NCBI RefSeq assembly: GCF_964028355.1
Contig: NZ_OZ034761.1
Coordinates: 1,573,074-1,637,073 of the forward strand
DNA length: 64,000 bases
Reading direction: 5' to 3'
From: Wolbachia endosymbiont (group B) of Gerris lacustris
Lineage (GTDB): Bacteria; Pseudomonadota; Alphaproteobacteria; Rickettsiales; Anaplasmataceae
The first letter of the stretch is position 1. The number at the start of each line of letters is the position of its first letter. Below the pieces are notes generated by a model. The model saw nothing but the letters and a program-made list of their open reading frames with translations. It was not told where the DNA came from and made no database searches. Below, piece after piece: positions 51,910 through 60,362 of the stretch. A program made the position numbers and the translations under genes.

Positions 51910-52132
51910 TAAAAATATCGAAATTATATACCTACCACCATACTCACCTGACCTCAATCCTGTTGAGAGGTTTTGGTTATATATAAAACAGAACATTTTG
52001 CGCAATAAAATCTACGATACAATTGTTCTGCTTGAGAGCGCTTTGTGTAAATTTATTACCTCTCTTTCCCCTTCCACGGTTAAACAACTCTGCAATGCTT
52101 CTTATTTGGTTCATTAATAATGAGAGTTGGTA
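51910..52132 (+). mobile_element. IS630-type element, copy F, 3' fragment
   Basis: Only the last 223 bp remain, in plus orientation, encoding the end of ORF 2 (LPPYSPDLNPVERFW to the stop) and the right end GAGAGTTGGTA. TCA follows. The 5' part is absent on the far side of copy E. Confidence 0.9.
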
Positions 52133-52153
52133 TCAGTTTGCTTATAAAATTTT

Positions 52154-52238
52154 CTGGATGCCAGTGTCACGCACTGGCATGACACCCATTTAGTTATCTT
52201 TTCTCTTCTACCTTATTTTACTACTCTGCTGAACGGAT
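52154..52238. repeat. Dispersed repeat, copy R2
   Basis: Palindromic part CCAGTGTCACGCACTGG followed by the block ending CTACTCTGCTGAACG, shared with R1 (inverted, at folA) and R3. Confidence 0.7.
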
Positions 52239-52281
52239 AAAAAAAAGAAGAAATTAGCAAACTAATGTCTTCTTTTTGTGA

Positions 52282-52587
52282 TTAAAAAGACACTAAATCT
52301 AAAGTATCTGCCATAAGTGGTAATTTTGTGCTTTCATCATAGAGATTGTTTTCACTAGCTGCTAATTTCTCACCAAGTGTTGGTTTTTGTGGATAAAATT
52401 TAGAAATGCACTCCTTACGGCATTCATCTAGGAATTCTGGGTCTGTCTGTTCTTGTGCGTAGGAACCGCATTTCAACTTACACAATTTCAAAACTTTAGG
52501 ATAGTGATACTCACGGCATCCATCTAGGCATTTTTGGTCTGTCTGTCTGTCTGTTTTGTTTTGTTGATATAGCATTTCTGATGACAT
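52282..52587 (-). CDS. Small Cys-rich hypothetical protein with three CX3C motifs
   Basis: A 101-residue hydrophilic protein, no family recognised. The cysteines form CLDGC, CKLKC and CRKEC, spaced by 11 and 15 residues, plus no others. CX3C pairs of this spacing form disulfide-bonded helical hairpins in small Tim and related proteins; similarity here is only of pattern. No signal peptide is evident. The C-terminus has LGEKLAASENNLYDES. The gene stands alone between repeats R2 and R3. Confidence 0.6.
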   Translation of the reverse strand: MSSEMLYQQNKTDRQTDQKCLDGCREYHYPKVLKLCKLKCGSYAQEQTDPEFLDECRKECISKFYPQKPTLGEKLAASENNLYDESTKLPLMADTLDLVSF

Positions 52588-53048
52588 TGATTCAGTATAA
52601 ATTTAACCATTTTCTCTCTGTTTGATGTTTGTTGTTGCATAATATTCTCCAATTCAGACAATTCTAATATTAGCATGCAAATATGAACATTATGCCAATA
52701 TAATTACTTTTTAGGTATATATGGCAAATTTATGCCTGGAAACAGTTCTTGGTTATTTCCTATACTTTACTTTACAAAAATCCACAGGCGCCTGTTATTA
52801 ACTAAGGTAAAGGTCAAATATCTGGAATTCTGAACATAAAATCCTCCTGTATAAAAAGATTAGAAAAAATGCAGCGCACACACGACAGATATAAGCTGAA
52901 GAGTACGCTTTTTATTGAAAGATTAATTGAAAGTCTGCAGACAAAGATAAATTTTTGAGCTCTAAAAATATCTCTAACCGCAATTATAATTAGATTGAAA
53001 ATATGCGGAAGTAATTTTTTTTGACAGTAGATTTCTTTCATAATCAGG
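52588..53048. other. Intergenic stretch
   Basis: 460 bp with no gene that I can support. A minus-strand frame of 75 codons (52814-53041) has no family resemblance and no good ribosome site. AT-rich sequence upstream of the Cys-rich gene probably holds its promoter. Confidence 0.4.
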
Positions 53049-53155
53049 CGTCATCCCAGCTGGGATCCAATAAGAAAATCTGATCACACGCTGGAATGAC
53101 ACCCATTTAGTTTTCTTACCTGTCTACCTTATCTTGCTACTGTGCTGAACGGATA
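53049..53155. repeat. Dispersed repeat, copy R3
   Basis: CGTCATCCCAGCTGGGATCC palindrome, then GGAATGACACCCATTTAG and the shared block ending CTGCTGAACGGATA-like (TGTGCTGAACGGATA). Same orientation as R2, about 0.9 kb away. Confidence 0.65.
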
Positions 53156-53172
53156 CATTTTATTAATAGTGG

Positions 53173-53246
53173 TGGGATTGGTAGGACTCGAACCTACGAC
53201 CAATTCGTTATGAGCGAACTGCTCTAACCGACTGAGCTACAATCCC
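53173..53246 (-). tRNA. tRNA with CAT anticodon (Met elongator or Ile2)
   Basis: Reverse complement begins GGGATTGTAGCTCAGTCGG and ends CCAATCCCA. Anticodon arm GTTCG CTCATAA CGAAT gives CAT. Elongator Met and the lysidine-modified Ile tRNA cannot be separated with certainty by eye. Confidence 0.9.
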
Positions 53247-53285
53247 TTTTATCAACACTTATAATACACACAAAAGGAAATTTGT

Positions 53286-53612
53286 CTACTCGCTTATTTC
53301 ACTATCAATCCAACTGTGTAAATCATTTATTGCGCCAATTTTGCGTGCAATTTCCTTACCATCTTGAAATATGATTAAAGTAGGTATAGATTGAACTCCA
53401 TACTTACTTGGCACCTCAGTTTCGCCATCTATGTCGAACTTGCAGATCTTGATCTTGCCTTTTCTATCCTCAGCCAATTGCTCGATACGTGGCATCAGAG
53501 TTTTGCATGGCCCGCACCATTCTGCCCAAAAATCTACTAGCACAAACCCTTGACAGTCAGTAACTTCAGATTTGAAATTTTGATCATTTACCGCTTTAAT
53601 ATCATCACTCAT
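53286..53612 (-). CDS. trxA: Thioredoxin
   Basis: A 108-residue cytosolic disulfide reductase. LVDFWAEWCGPCKTLMPRIE contains the WCGPC active site at about residue 32; FDIDGETEVPSKYGVQSIPTLIIF has the cis-Pro. Full length, stands alone. Confidence 0.97.
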   Translation of the reverse strand: MSDDIKAVNDQNFKSEVTDCQGFVLVDFWAEWCGPCKTLMPRIEQLAEDRKGKIKICKFDIDGETEVPSKYGVQSIPTLIIFQDGKEIARKIGAINDLHSWIDSEISE

Positions 53613-53691
53613 AAAATACCTAAATTTTTATAAATATAGCGTATCAATTAGCAGCTGATCAACTAAATTTTTCTGGATTCAAGTGAAGTGA

Positions 53692-54312
53692 TCACATCTG
53701 ATGGTTAAAAATATCTACATTTCCCCAACCCATTAAGTCTAACTCAATGCGAGTAGGAAGAAATTCAAAGCACTTTTGGGCCAACTCTTTTCTGTTTTCA
53801 CGTTCCAACATTAAATCTAGCTTTTCCTTTATTTTATGGAGATGTAAAACATCAGATGCAGCATAACTTTTTTGCTTGTCTGTTAAATTTTCATTTCCCC
53901 AATCAGAAGATTGCTGTTGCTTATTTAATTTGGTATCAAGTAGTTCTAAGCACAACTCTTTTAAGCTATGACTATCTGTATAAGTGCGAACTAAACGTGA
54001 GGCTATTTTCGTGCAATAGCAAGGCAGTGCCCAGGTTTTTAAATAATAATGTATCATACTTACATCAAACCGCGCAAAGTGAAATATTTTGGTTATATTT
54101 TTATCCTCTAATATTTTTCTCAAATTTGGAGCTGTATAATCGTTTTTAAATTGAATCAAATGAGCGTTGCCATCATCAAAAGAGAGCTGCACAAGGCATA
54201 ATCTGTCTCTACCATGAAGTAGCCCCATTGCCTCTGTATCAACAGCTATAGATTTTATATCATTCGGTATTGCACTGGCTGGCAGGTCGTCTTTATATAT
54301 AAATATTCTCAT
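53692..54312 (-). CDS. rnd: Ribonuclease D-type 3'-5' exonuclease
   Basis: About 206 residues of a DEDDy exonuclease: SIAVDTEAMGLLHGRDRLCLVQL (Asp and Glu of motif I), IFHFARFDVSMIHYYL (motif II), and SYAASDVLHLHKIKEKL (motif III with the Tyr/Asp). It lacks the HRDC domains of full RNase D, as is common in Rickettsiales. I prefer ATG 54312 (MRIFIYKDDLPAS); a start 12 codons upstream adds no family sequence. Trims the 3' ends of RNAs such as tRNA precursors. Confidence 0.9.
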   Translation of the reverse strand: MRIFIYKDDLPASAIPNDIKSIAVDTEAMGLLHGRDRLCLVQLSFDDGNAHLIQFKNDYTAPNLRKILEDKNITKIFHFARFDVSMIHYYLKTWALPCYCTKIASRLVRTYTDSHSLKELCLELLDTKLNKQQQSSDWGNENLTDKQKSYAASDVLHLHKIKEKLDLMLERENRKELAQKCFEFLPTRIELDLMGWGNVDIFNHQM

Positions 54313-54453
54313 AAATTTAATATGTTTTATGACACATACAATAATCAAAAATGAGTTTTAAGTATACGAAAAGATCATAAAAAATGGGTTCTCAATAATT
54401 TTATATGGACAGAGTTTATAAATTGTGATATACGTTTATACTAAAAGTAGCTT

Positions 54454-54526
54454 GCGGGAGTGGCTCAGTTGGTAGAGCGCAACCTTGCCAAGGTTGAGGT
54501 CGAGGGTTCGAACCCCTTCTTCCGCT
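54454..54526 (+). tRNA. tRNA-Gly (anticodon GCC)
   Basis: Begins GCGGGAGTGGCTCAGTTGG, ends CTTCTTCCGCT; anticodon arm AACCT TGCCAAG GTT-type, anticodon GCC. Discriminator T as in bacterial glycine tRNAs. Confidence 0.95.
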
Positions 54527-54631
54527 CTTTGAGTTTTAATCACATTTAATCATAAAAAAATTAATTAATCTATCTAAGAAATTTAGCTATACTAGAAAAG
54601 TTTTTTAGAAATTTATATTTAAGGAGATTAT

Positions 54632-55081
54632 ATGGAAAAAGATGATGTTATATTCTGTTTAACAGTTTTAGGCATAGTAGCATCAATAGGAGCACTTACA
54701 GGTTTAGGACTCAGTTTTACAGCTTTATCACCGTTAGTAATGGGTGGAATTGTTGCTTCTGTTCTGGCAGCCTTATTTACATGCATAACGATTTATAATA
54801 AAAATTTTTCCAAAAAAAGTTTTTTTATTGGTGCTTGTGTATGTGCTGCAAGCTTTGCAACTGGAGTTGGTCTTGCTGCAGCTGCTGTTTTCCCTGGTGC
54901 AACGCTTGGAATGGGATCTGCAGCTTTAGCAGGTGCGTTGATAGCGCCCATAGCGGCAATCGCAGAAATAATTGCAACAACTTGTATTATTAAACCAATA
55001 GCTAAAAAAGTGAATGAGTATATTATATCACCTATAGTTGGAAAATGTTTTTCTTCAAAAGAGAAAGAGCAAGCTATATAA
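54632..55081 (+). CDS. Small hydrophobic membrane protein, unknown
   Basis: 149 residues with about four hydrophobic segments (residues 7-30, 33-55, 65-90, 95-125) rich in Ala and Gly, ending in a charged tail KCFSSKEKEQAI. A good Shine-Dalgarno (AAGGAG) lies 7 nt before the ATG. No family recognised. It stands between tRNA-Gly and era on the same strand. Confidence 0.65.
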   Translation: MEKDDVIFCLTVLGIVASIGALTGLGLSFTALSPLVMGGIVASVLAALFTCITIYNKNFSKKSFFIGACVCAASFATGVGLAAAAVFPGATLGMGSAALAGALIAPIAAIAEIIATTCIIKPIAKKVNEYIISPIVGKCFSSKEKEQAI

Positions 55082-55125
55082 TAATCAATTGACGTTAGCA
55101 TCTTGTTTTCTTTATAATTTCCTTT

Positions 55126-56010
55126 GTGAAAGAAGAAAAATGCTTATTTGTAACGATAGCTGGTTTACCAAATGCTGGAAAGTCAACGCTAATTAACAGC
55201 ATCGTAGGCAAGAAAATTGCAATTGTCACCCCTAAGGTACAGACAACAAGGACGCAGGTAAGGGGTGTTGTAATATGCAACAACGCGCAAATTGTTTTTA
55301 CTGACTCTCCAGGAGTGTTTTCAGCAGAAACAAATCTTGAGAAAGCTTTAGTCAAATCTGCATGGGGAGCAGTTAAGGATAGTGACATTACTTTGTTGCT
55401 TGTTGACGTAAGCAATTACCTCAAAAATATAGAAAGAATAAAAACTATATTCGCCCATCTGCAGCGTACAAAAGGTAGATGCATTTTGGTTATCAATAAA
55501 ACTGATTTAGTAAAAAGGCCAGAATTAAAGATGGCACATGAGCATCTAAATTTGCTTTATAAGTTTGAAAAGATTTTTACAATATCGGCACTGAAGAATG
55601 ATGGACTTTCTAATTTGATGAATTACTTATCTGAAATTGCACCGATAAGCCCTTGGTTCTATGAAGAAGATCAAGTAACCGATTCCTCAGCTGATTTTTT
55701 ATCAGCAGAAATTACAAGAGAAAAGTTATTCTTGAACCTACGTGAAGAATTGCCATACTCTACAGCTGTTATAACTGAACAATTTGAGGAAAAAAAAGAT
55801 AAGAGTTTAGTCATAAAACAGATCATATTTGTATTGAAAGATAATCATAAGAAAATAGTGCTAGGAAAAGACGGCAGTAGCATAAAAAAAATTAATATCG
55901 AGGCGCGTACAGAATTGGAAAAGTTATTTGAGTGTAAAGTTCATCTCTTTTTGTTCGTAAAAGTGCGACCTTGGACTGATCGCCCTGAGGAATATATAAG
56001 TAATGCTTAA
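55126..56010 (+). CDS. era: GTPase Era
   Basis: A 294-residue GTPase for 16S rRNA maturation and 30S assembly. G1 AGLPNAGKSTLINSIVG, G3 DSPGVF, G4 NKTDLV, then a C-terminal KH domain (VLGKDGSSIKKINIEARTEL, PWTDRPEEY). Start GTG 55126 (KEEKCLFVTIAGLPN). It overlaps the next gene by 8 bp. Confidence 0.96.
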   Translation: MKEEKCLFVTIAGLPNAGKSTLINSIVGKKIAIVTPKVQTTRTQVRGVVICNNAQIVFTDSPGVFSAETNLEKALVKSAWGAVKDSDITLLLVDVSNYLKNIERIKTIFAHLQRTKGRCILVINKTDLVKRPELKMAHEHLNLLYKFEKIFTISALKNDGLSNLMNYLSEIAPISPWFYEEDQVTDSSADFLSAEITREKLFLNLREELPYSTAVITEQFEEKKDKSLVIKQIIFVLKDNHKKIVLGKDGSSIKKINIEARTELEKLFECKVHLFLFVKVRPWTDRPEEYISNA

Positions 56011-56830
56011 TTCTTTGTTGGTATTTGATATTGAAACTATACCAGATGTAAATTCCTGTAAGAATTTACTAAATATTAGTGATGATAGCAGTGTAGAAGA
56101 AAAGAGGGACGCATTAACAAAATATCATCTTGAAATAACAAACGGGCAAAACTCTTTTCTGCGTCAGCCCTTCCACTTTGTTGTAGTCATTAGTTTTTTA
56201 CTTTGTAATATAACACGCCAGAGCGGTTATGAAATATTCACACTACAAGAAATAAGATCAGGAGGCACAACAAATTCTAGTGAAAAGGAGCTAGTGAAAG
56301 GATTTTTTAACTACATATCAGAGAAAAAGCCAAGACTAGTTTCGTTCAATGGACGCACTTTTGATATACCGGTACTGAAGTACCGTGCTATGGTTCATGG
56401 CATTCAAGCAGAATATTTTCACAAAGCTGGCGATAAGTGGAATAGTTACAATCAGAGGTACAGTAGTGATTGGCATTGTGATTTGCTTGAATCTCTCTCT
56501 GATTTTGGAGCTTCTGCAAGAGTGAAAATGAATGAGGTGTGTGCAGCATTTAATCTTCCTGGTAAGATTGGAGTCGATGGGTCACAAGTTATGGGCTTAT
56601 ACGATAGTGGCAAAATACAAGAAATTCGCGATTATTGCGAAACAGATGTAATTAATACTTATTTAATTTACTTGAGATTCATGCATCATCAAGGAAGGAT
56701 TACTACAGAAAGCTATAATAAGAGCATAGAAGAACTGCTTTTGGAATGCGAAAAAAAAGAACACCTAAAGAAATTTAAAGAAGAATGGAAAATAACTTCT
56801 GGTGAAAATTTTTATATTGAATTTAAATGA
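56003..56830 (+). CDS. Predicted 3'-5' exonuclease (PolB-exonuclease-like)
   Basis: A 275-residue DEDDy-type nuclease: LLVFDIETIPDVNSC (motif I), LVSFNGRTFDIPVLKYRAM (motif II), and RDYCETDVINTYLIYLRFM (motif III). It corresponds to the stand-alone nuclease family related to the exonuclease domain of DNA polymerase B. It overlaps era and is probably co-transcribed. The substrate (DNA or RNA) is not known. Confidence 0.88.
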   Translation: MLNSLLVFDIETIPDVNSCKNLLNISDDSSVEEKRDALTKYHLEITNGQNSFLRQPFHFVVVISFLLCNITRQSGYEIFTLQEIRSGGTTNSSEKELVKGFFNYISEKKPRLVSFNGRTFDIPVLKYRAMVHGIQAEYFHKAGDKWNSYNQRYSSDWHCDLLESLSDFGASARVKMNEVCAAFNLPGKIGVDGSQVMGLYDSGKIQEIRDYCETDVINTYLIYLRFMHHQGRITTESYNKSIEELLLECEKKEHLKKFKEEWKITSGENFYIEFK

Positions 56831-57422
56831 ACAGATGCTATAGAGCAATCTAATGATCGCTCTATATAGTAGTTATAAACTCCTTCTAGTAGAAAAGACA
56901 TTTTGATACGCCATCTGCTTAACTTCTGCTTGTTCAAGCTTAGAAAAATTTTCTAAGTTTTTATCTTGGTATTCCTTTTTTACTTTCTCGAAAAAATTTT
57001 GCCTACCAAGAATATAATCACCTAAATTAGCAGCATAATATTGAGCATTACCTAGAACTGCACAGTTAATTCGACTTAATATTCTCGAAGGGTAGTAAAA
57101 GAGAGAAACATTATTGTTTGACCGGAAGTCATTCTCATCCATTATTTTAATGGCTTCATGATAACCATCTATTTGATGAACAAAATATCCTTCAGGTACT
57201 GATATTCTCAATTGTGCACCTACATGAGCATAACCACAAATACCAGGTGATACCGCTGGTACTGGGTCTTGTCTATGTTGAGTTACTCTAATGGTTTTTT
57301 CTTGAAGAACATCATTATAAAATTCACTAGCAGTAAGATCAAAAACTCGTGGATCACCAAAAGTTGCAACATGAACATCTTCAGCTCCTTCTGTTTTGTT
57401 TAGGCATAAAGCAGCTATCTTA

Positions 57423-58525
57423 TACCAATTCCCGCTATACAAGCAACGAATAGACAATAATGGAAAAAAAGCCATACTGGAGTAAGTAAAATAGCGAGGT
57501 TTAGATGGCATTAAGATCAAAATTATTGGATGAAAAAGTGGTGGAATCAGCAAAAGAGATGCTGAAGAAAGTAAGAAATAATGCGTATGTTGCAAAAAAA
57601 CTAAATGCTGTAATTGCAGCAAAAAAGCACAGTATAACAGCTGTAGCAAAAATATGTTGCATTTCGAGAAAGGCAATTACTACATGGATAAAGCACATAA
57701 AATTTGGAAGAAAAGAAAAATTATTTTCTCCACCTCAACGCCGTAGAAAAACTATATTGAACCAAAGTCAACTTGAACAAATTGAGGTGTGGATAGAGGA
57801 AAACCCCAATATTACTATTAGAGAAATGAGAATAAGAATCCAAGAAAGATTTGGTTTGAATATCAGCAAATCCACAATACATCGTAATATGCAAAGAATG
57901 AAATTCTCATATATCACACCAAGACCAGTTCATAGTGGACAGGATAAAAATAAGCAAGAGGAGTTTAAAAAAAAACCTCAATGAAACTATTGTCATGCAT
58001 TCTGAAAAAGAGCTATTTTTCTTCGATGAATCACGGTTTGGTACACATTCAAAAGTTGGACATGGGTGGTTTAAAAAAGGCAGTAGGACACAGGTTAAGG
58101 TAAAATTAGGTAGGGAAAATTTTTATCTCTATAGTGCAGTTAATCCCAGAAATGGAGAGAATTTTAGCTTATTTGCACCAAACGTCAACACTGCTTGTAT
58201 AAATATATTCCTTGAACAGATGTCGCAATATTTAGGAATACGAAAGGCTTTTCTCGTGATGGATTGCGCTAGTTGGCATAAGTCAAAAAGTTTAAAGATA
58301 CCTAAAAATATCGAAATTATATACCTACCACCATACTCACCTGACCTCAATCCTGTTGAGAGGTTTTGGTTATATATAAAACAGAACATTTTGCGCAATA
58401 AAATCTACGATACAATTGTTCTGCTTGAGAGCGCTTTGTGTAAATTTATTACCTCTCTTTCCCCTTCCACGGCTAAACAACTCTGCAATGCTTCTTATTT
58501 GGTTCATTAATAATGAGAGTTGGTA
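57423..58525 (+). mobile_element. IS630-type element, copy G (1103 bp)
   Basis: TTA at 57420-57422 and 58526-58528. Excising 1103 bp plus one TTA restores the lipase frame, while a TA-type excision leaves a stop codon; this is independent proof of the 3-bp duplication. Confidence 0.94.
57505..58510 (+). CDS. IS630-family transposase, two overlapping frames (copy G)
   Basis: ORF 1 57505-57984 (one Glu to Lys change, GRKEKL) and ORF 2 57935-58510 (Val to Ala, STAKQ); otherwise as copy A. Confidence 0.85.
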
Positions 58526-59499
58526 TTAGCAATAGCTCCTCCCATACTGTGACCTGTGAGATTAATTTTAAAATCTTTGATTTTTGATTCTTGTTTTTCA
58601 GCATGAGATTTCAAAATGCCATACAGATTAGGCCATGAATCCATAAATGAATTATAGAAACCACGATGAATTCTTCCACCTTCAGGTAAAAATTCCGAAG
58701 TAGCAAAAAGTACATTTATATCAGTGATTCCATCGTTTACACCATGGCTCAAACGAGTACCATGGTAAGCTATTGTTATTTCTTTACCTTTTATGAAAAC
58801 ATGACCAGCATCTTTTTCAAAGCTATTACCAAATGGAATAATTTCATAACCTTCACTGATAAGTTCAGCTCTAGTTTTATACATTTTTTCAGTAGATGGA
58901 ACAATTTCAAAATCTTCTACAATTTCAAATTCAGTTTTGTATACTCTTTGAGCTAGGTTGTTACATCTTTTTTTACTTAATTTACCATCATCATCGCCAT
59001 AGCTTATCTTGCAGAAATTACCCATTTCTAATAATTTCTCTCTATCAAATCCTGCAATTTTTACAATACTTTCATCTATTTTATAGTCAGAAGGTAAAGA
59101 ACAGTTATCTAAGTGAAGAAGGTTGCCCCTCCTCACTCGACTTCAAAACCGTACGTGAAACTTTCGCTTCATACGGCTTCTCTCTAGCTTGGTGCTTTTC
59201 ATGCATACTTCTGTGTAAATTATCGTGACAATGTCCATGTAGCATAGATAAGTTTGTGATTGTATTATTTTGCTTATTTTGGTCCTTATGATGTATTTCT
59301 AAGATATCACCATTCTTAAACCAAAGTTGACAACAATCACACTTACCTTGTTGCATCTTCAGAAGTTTTATTGTTTGTGGTGATTTATCAAGTATTTTAC
59401 TCATACGCTTTCCCCAATAAGTCCAGTCTCCATCATATGGAGATTTGGCTCCAATCACTTTGACATGTCGTTTAATGTCATGATCTCCGTGTTTAATAA

Positions 59500-60362
59500 G
59501 AACCTGTACATGATCTCAAGAAAGGAATAAACTAAGAGATAATGTATATAAGTTAGGATATATGAGGAGTGTATACCCAAGTGATATAAGTCGGGAAAGA
59601 TTTGAGATTATATTACCAGATCTAGAATCCTGTAGAAAAAAAACAAAACCAAGAAAACTGGATTTATATGAGTTATTTTGCGGTGTACTTTATGTGCTAA
59701 AAAGTGGCTGTCAGTGGCGAATGCTACCAAAAGAGTTTCCAAAATGGCGCAATTGTTACGATTACTTCAAGAGATGGAGTAAAAAACCGAATGAAGATAG
59801 AGAAAGTGTTCTAGAAATTGTCTTAAAAAAAATTAGTTGGAGAGGTTCGTTTCAACAGTGGTCGGAATACAAAAACAAGCTTCTGCATCATTGATGCTCA
59901 AAGTGTAAAAAACACCGATATTGCTGAAGAAAAAGGTTATGATGCCGGCAAGAAAATTTCAGGAATAAAGCGTCATATTGCAGTAGATACGCAAGGTTTG
60001 CCACATGCAATTTATATTACTACAGCTAATATCGGAGATCGTACTGCTGCTGTAGAGATGATTTGTAACGCAAGAAAAAATCTTTCCGAAGTTCAAAATA
60101 TACTAGTTGATGCAGGTTATACAGGAGAAAATTTTGCAACTCAAATAAAAACGACTATTGGTGCAACCGTTGAAGTAATAAAACGAAGTGAATTACATAC
60201 CTTTGTTGTATTGCCAAAAAGGTGGGTTGTAGAGCGTTCTTTTGCTTGGCTGGAAAAGTGTAGACGGTTATGGAAAAATTGCGAGCGTAAACTCAATACT
60301 AGACTACAAATGGTCGTTCTAGCTTTTACTGCCTTGCTCCTCAAAAGATTATGAACAGGCTC
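59500..60362 (+). mobile_element. IS5-family element, copy 5 (863 bp)
   Basis: TAA at 59497-59499 and 60363-60365. Inserted in the intron ORF between the maturase and HNH domains, in the opposite orientation to the intron. Confidence 0.94.
59562..60354 (+). CDS. IS5-family transposase, two frames (copy 5)
   Basis: ORF A 59562-59894, ORF B ending 60354, same A8 junction as the other copies. Confidence 0.85.

Noticed and set aside
51677..52117. 146-codon frame crossing IS5 copy 4, IS630 copy E and copy F
   Set aside because: A chance fusion of antisense and sense IS frames at the junctions.
52814..53041. 75-codon minus-strand frame
   Set aside because: No recognisable family, weak start context; treated as intergenic.
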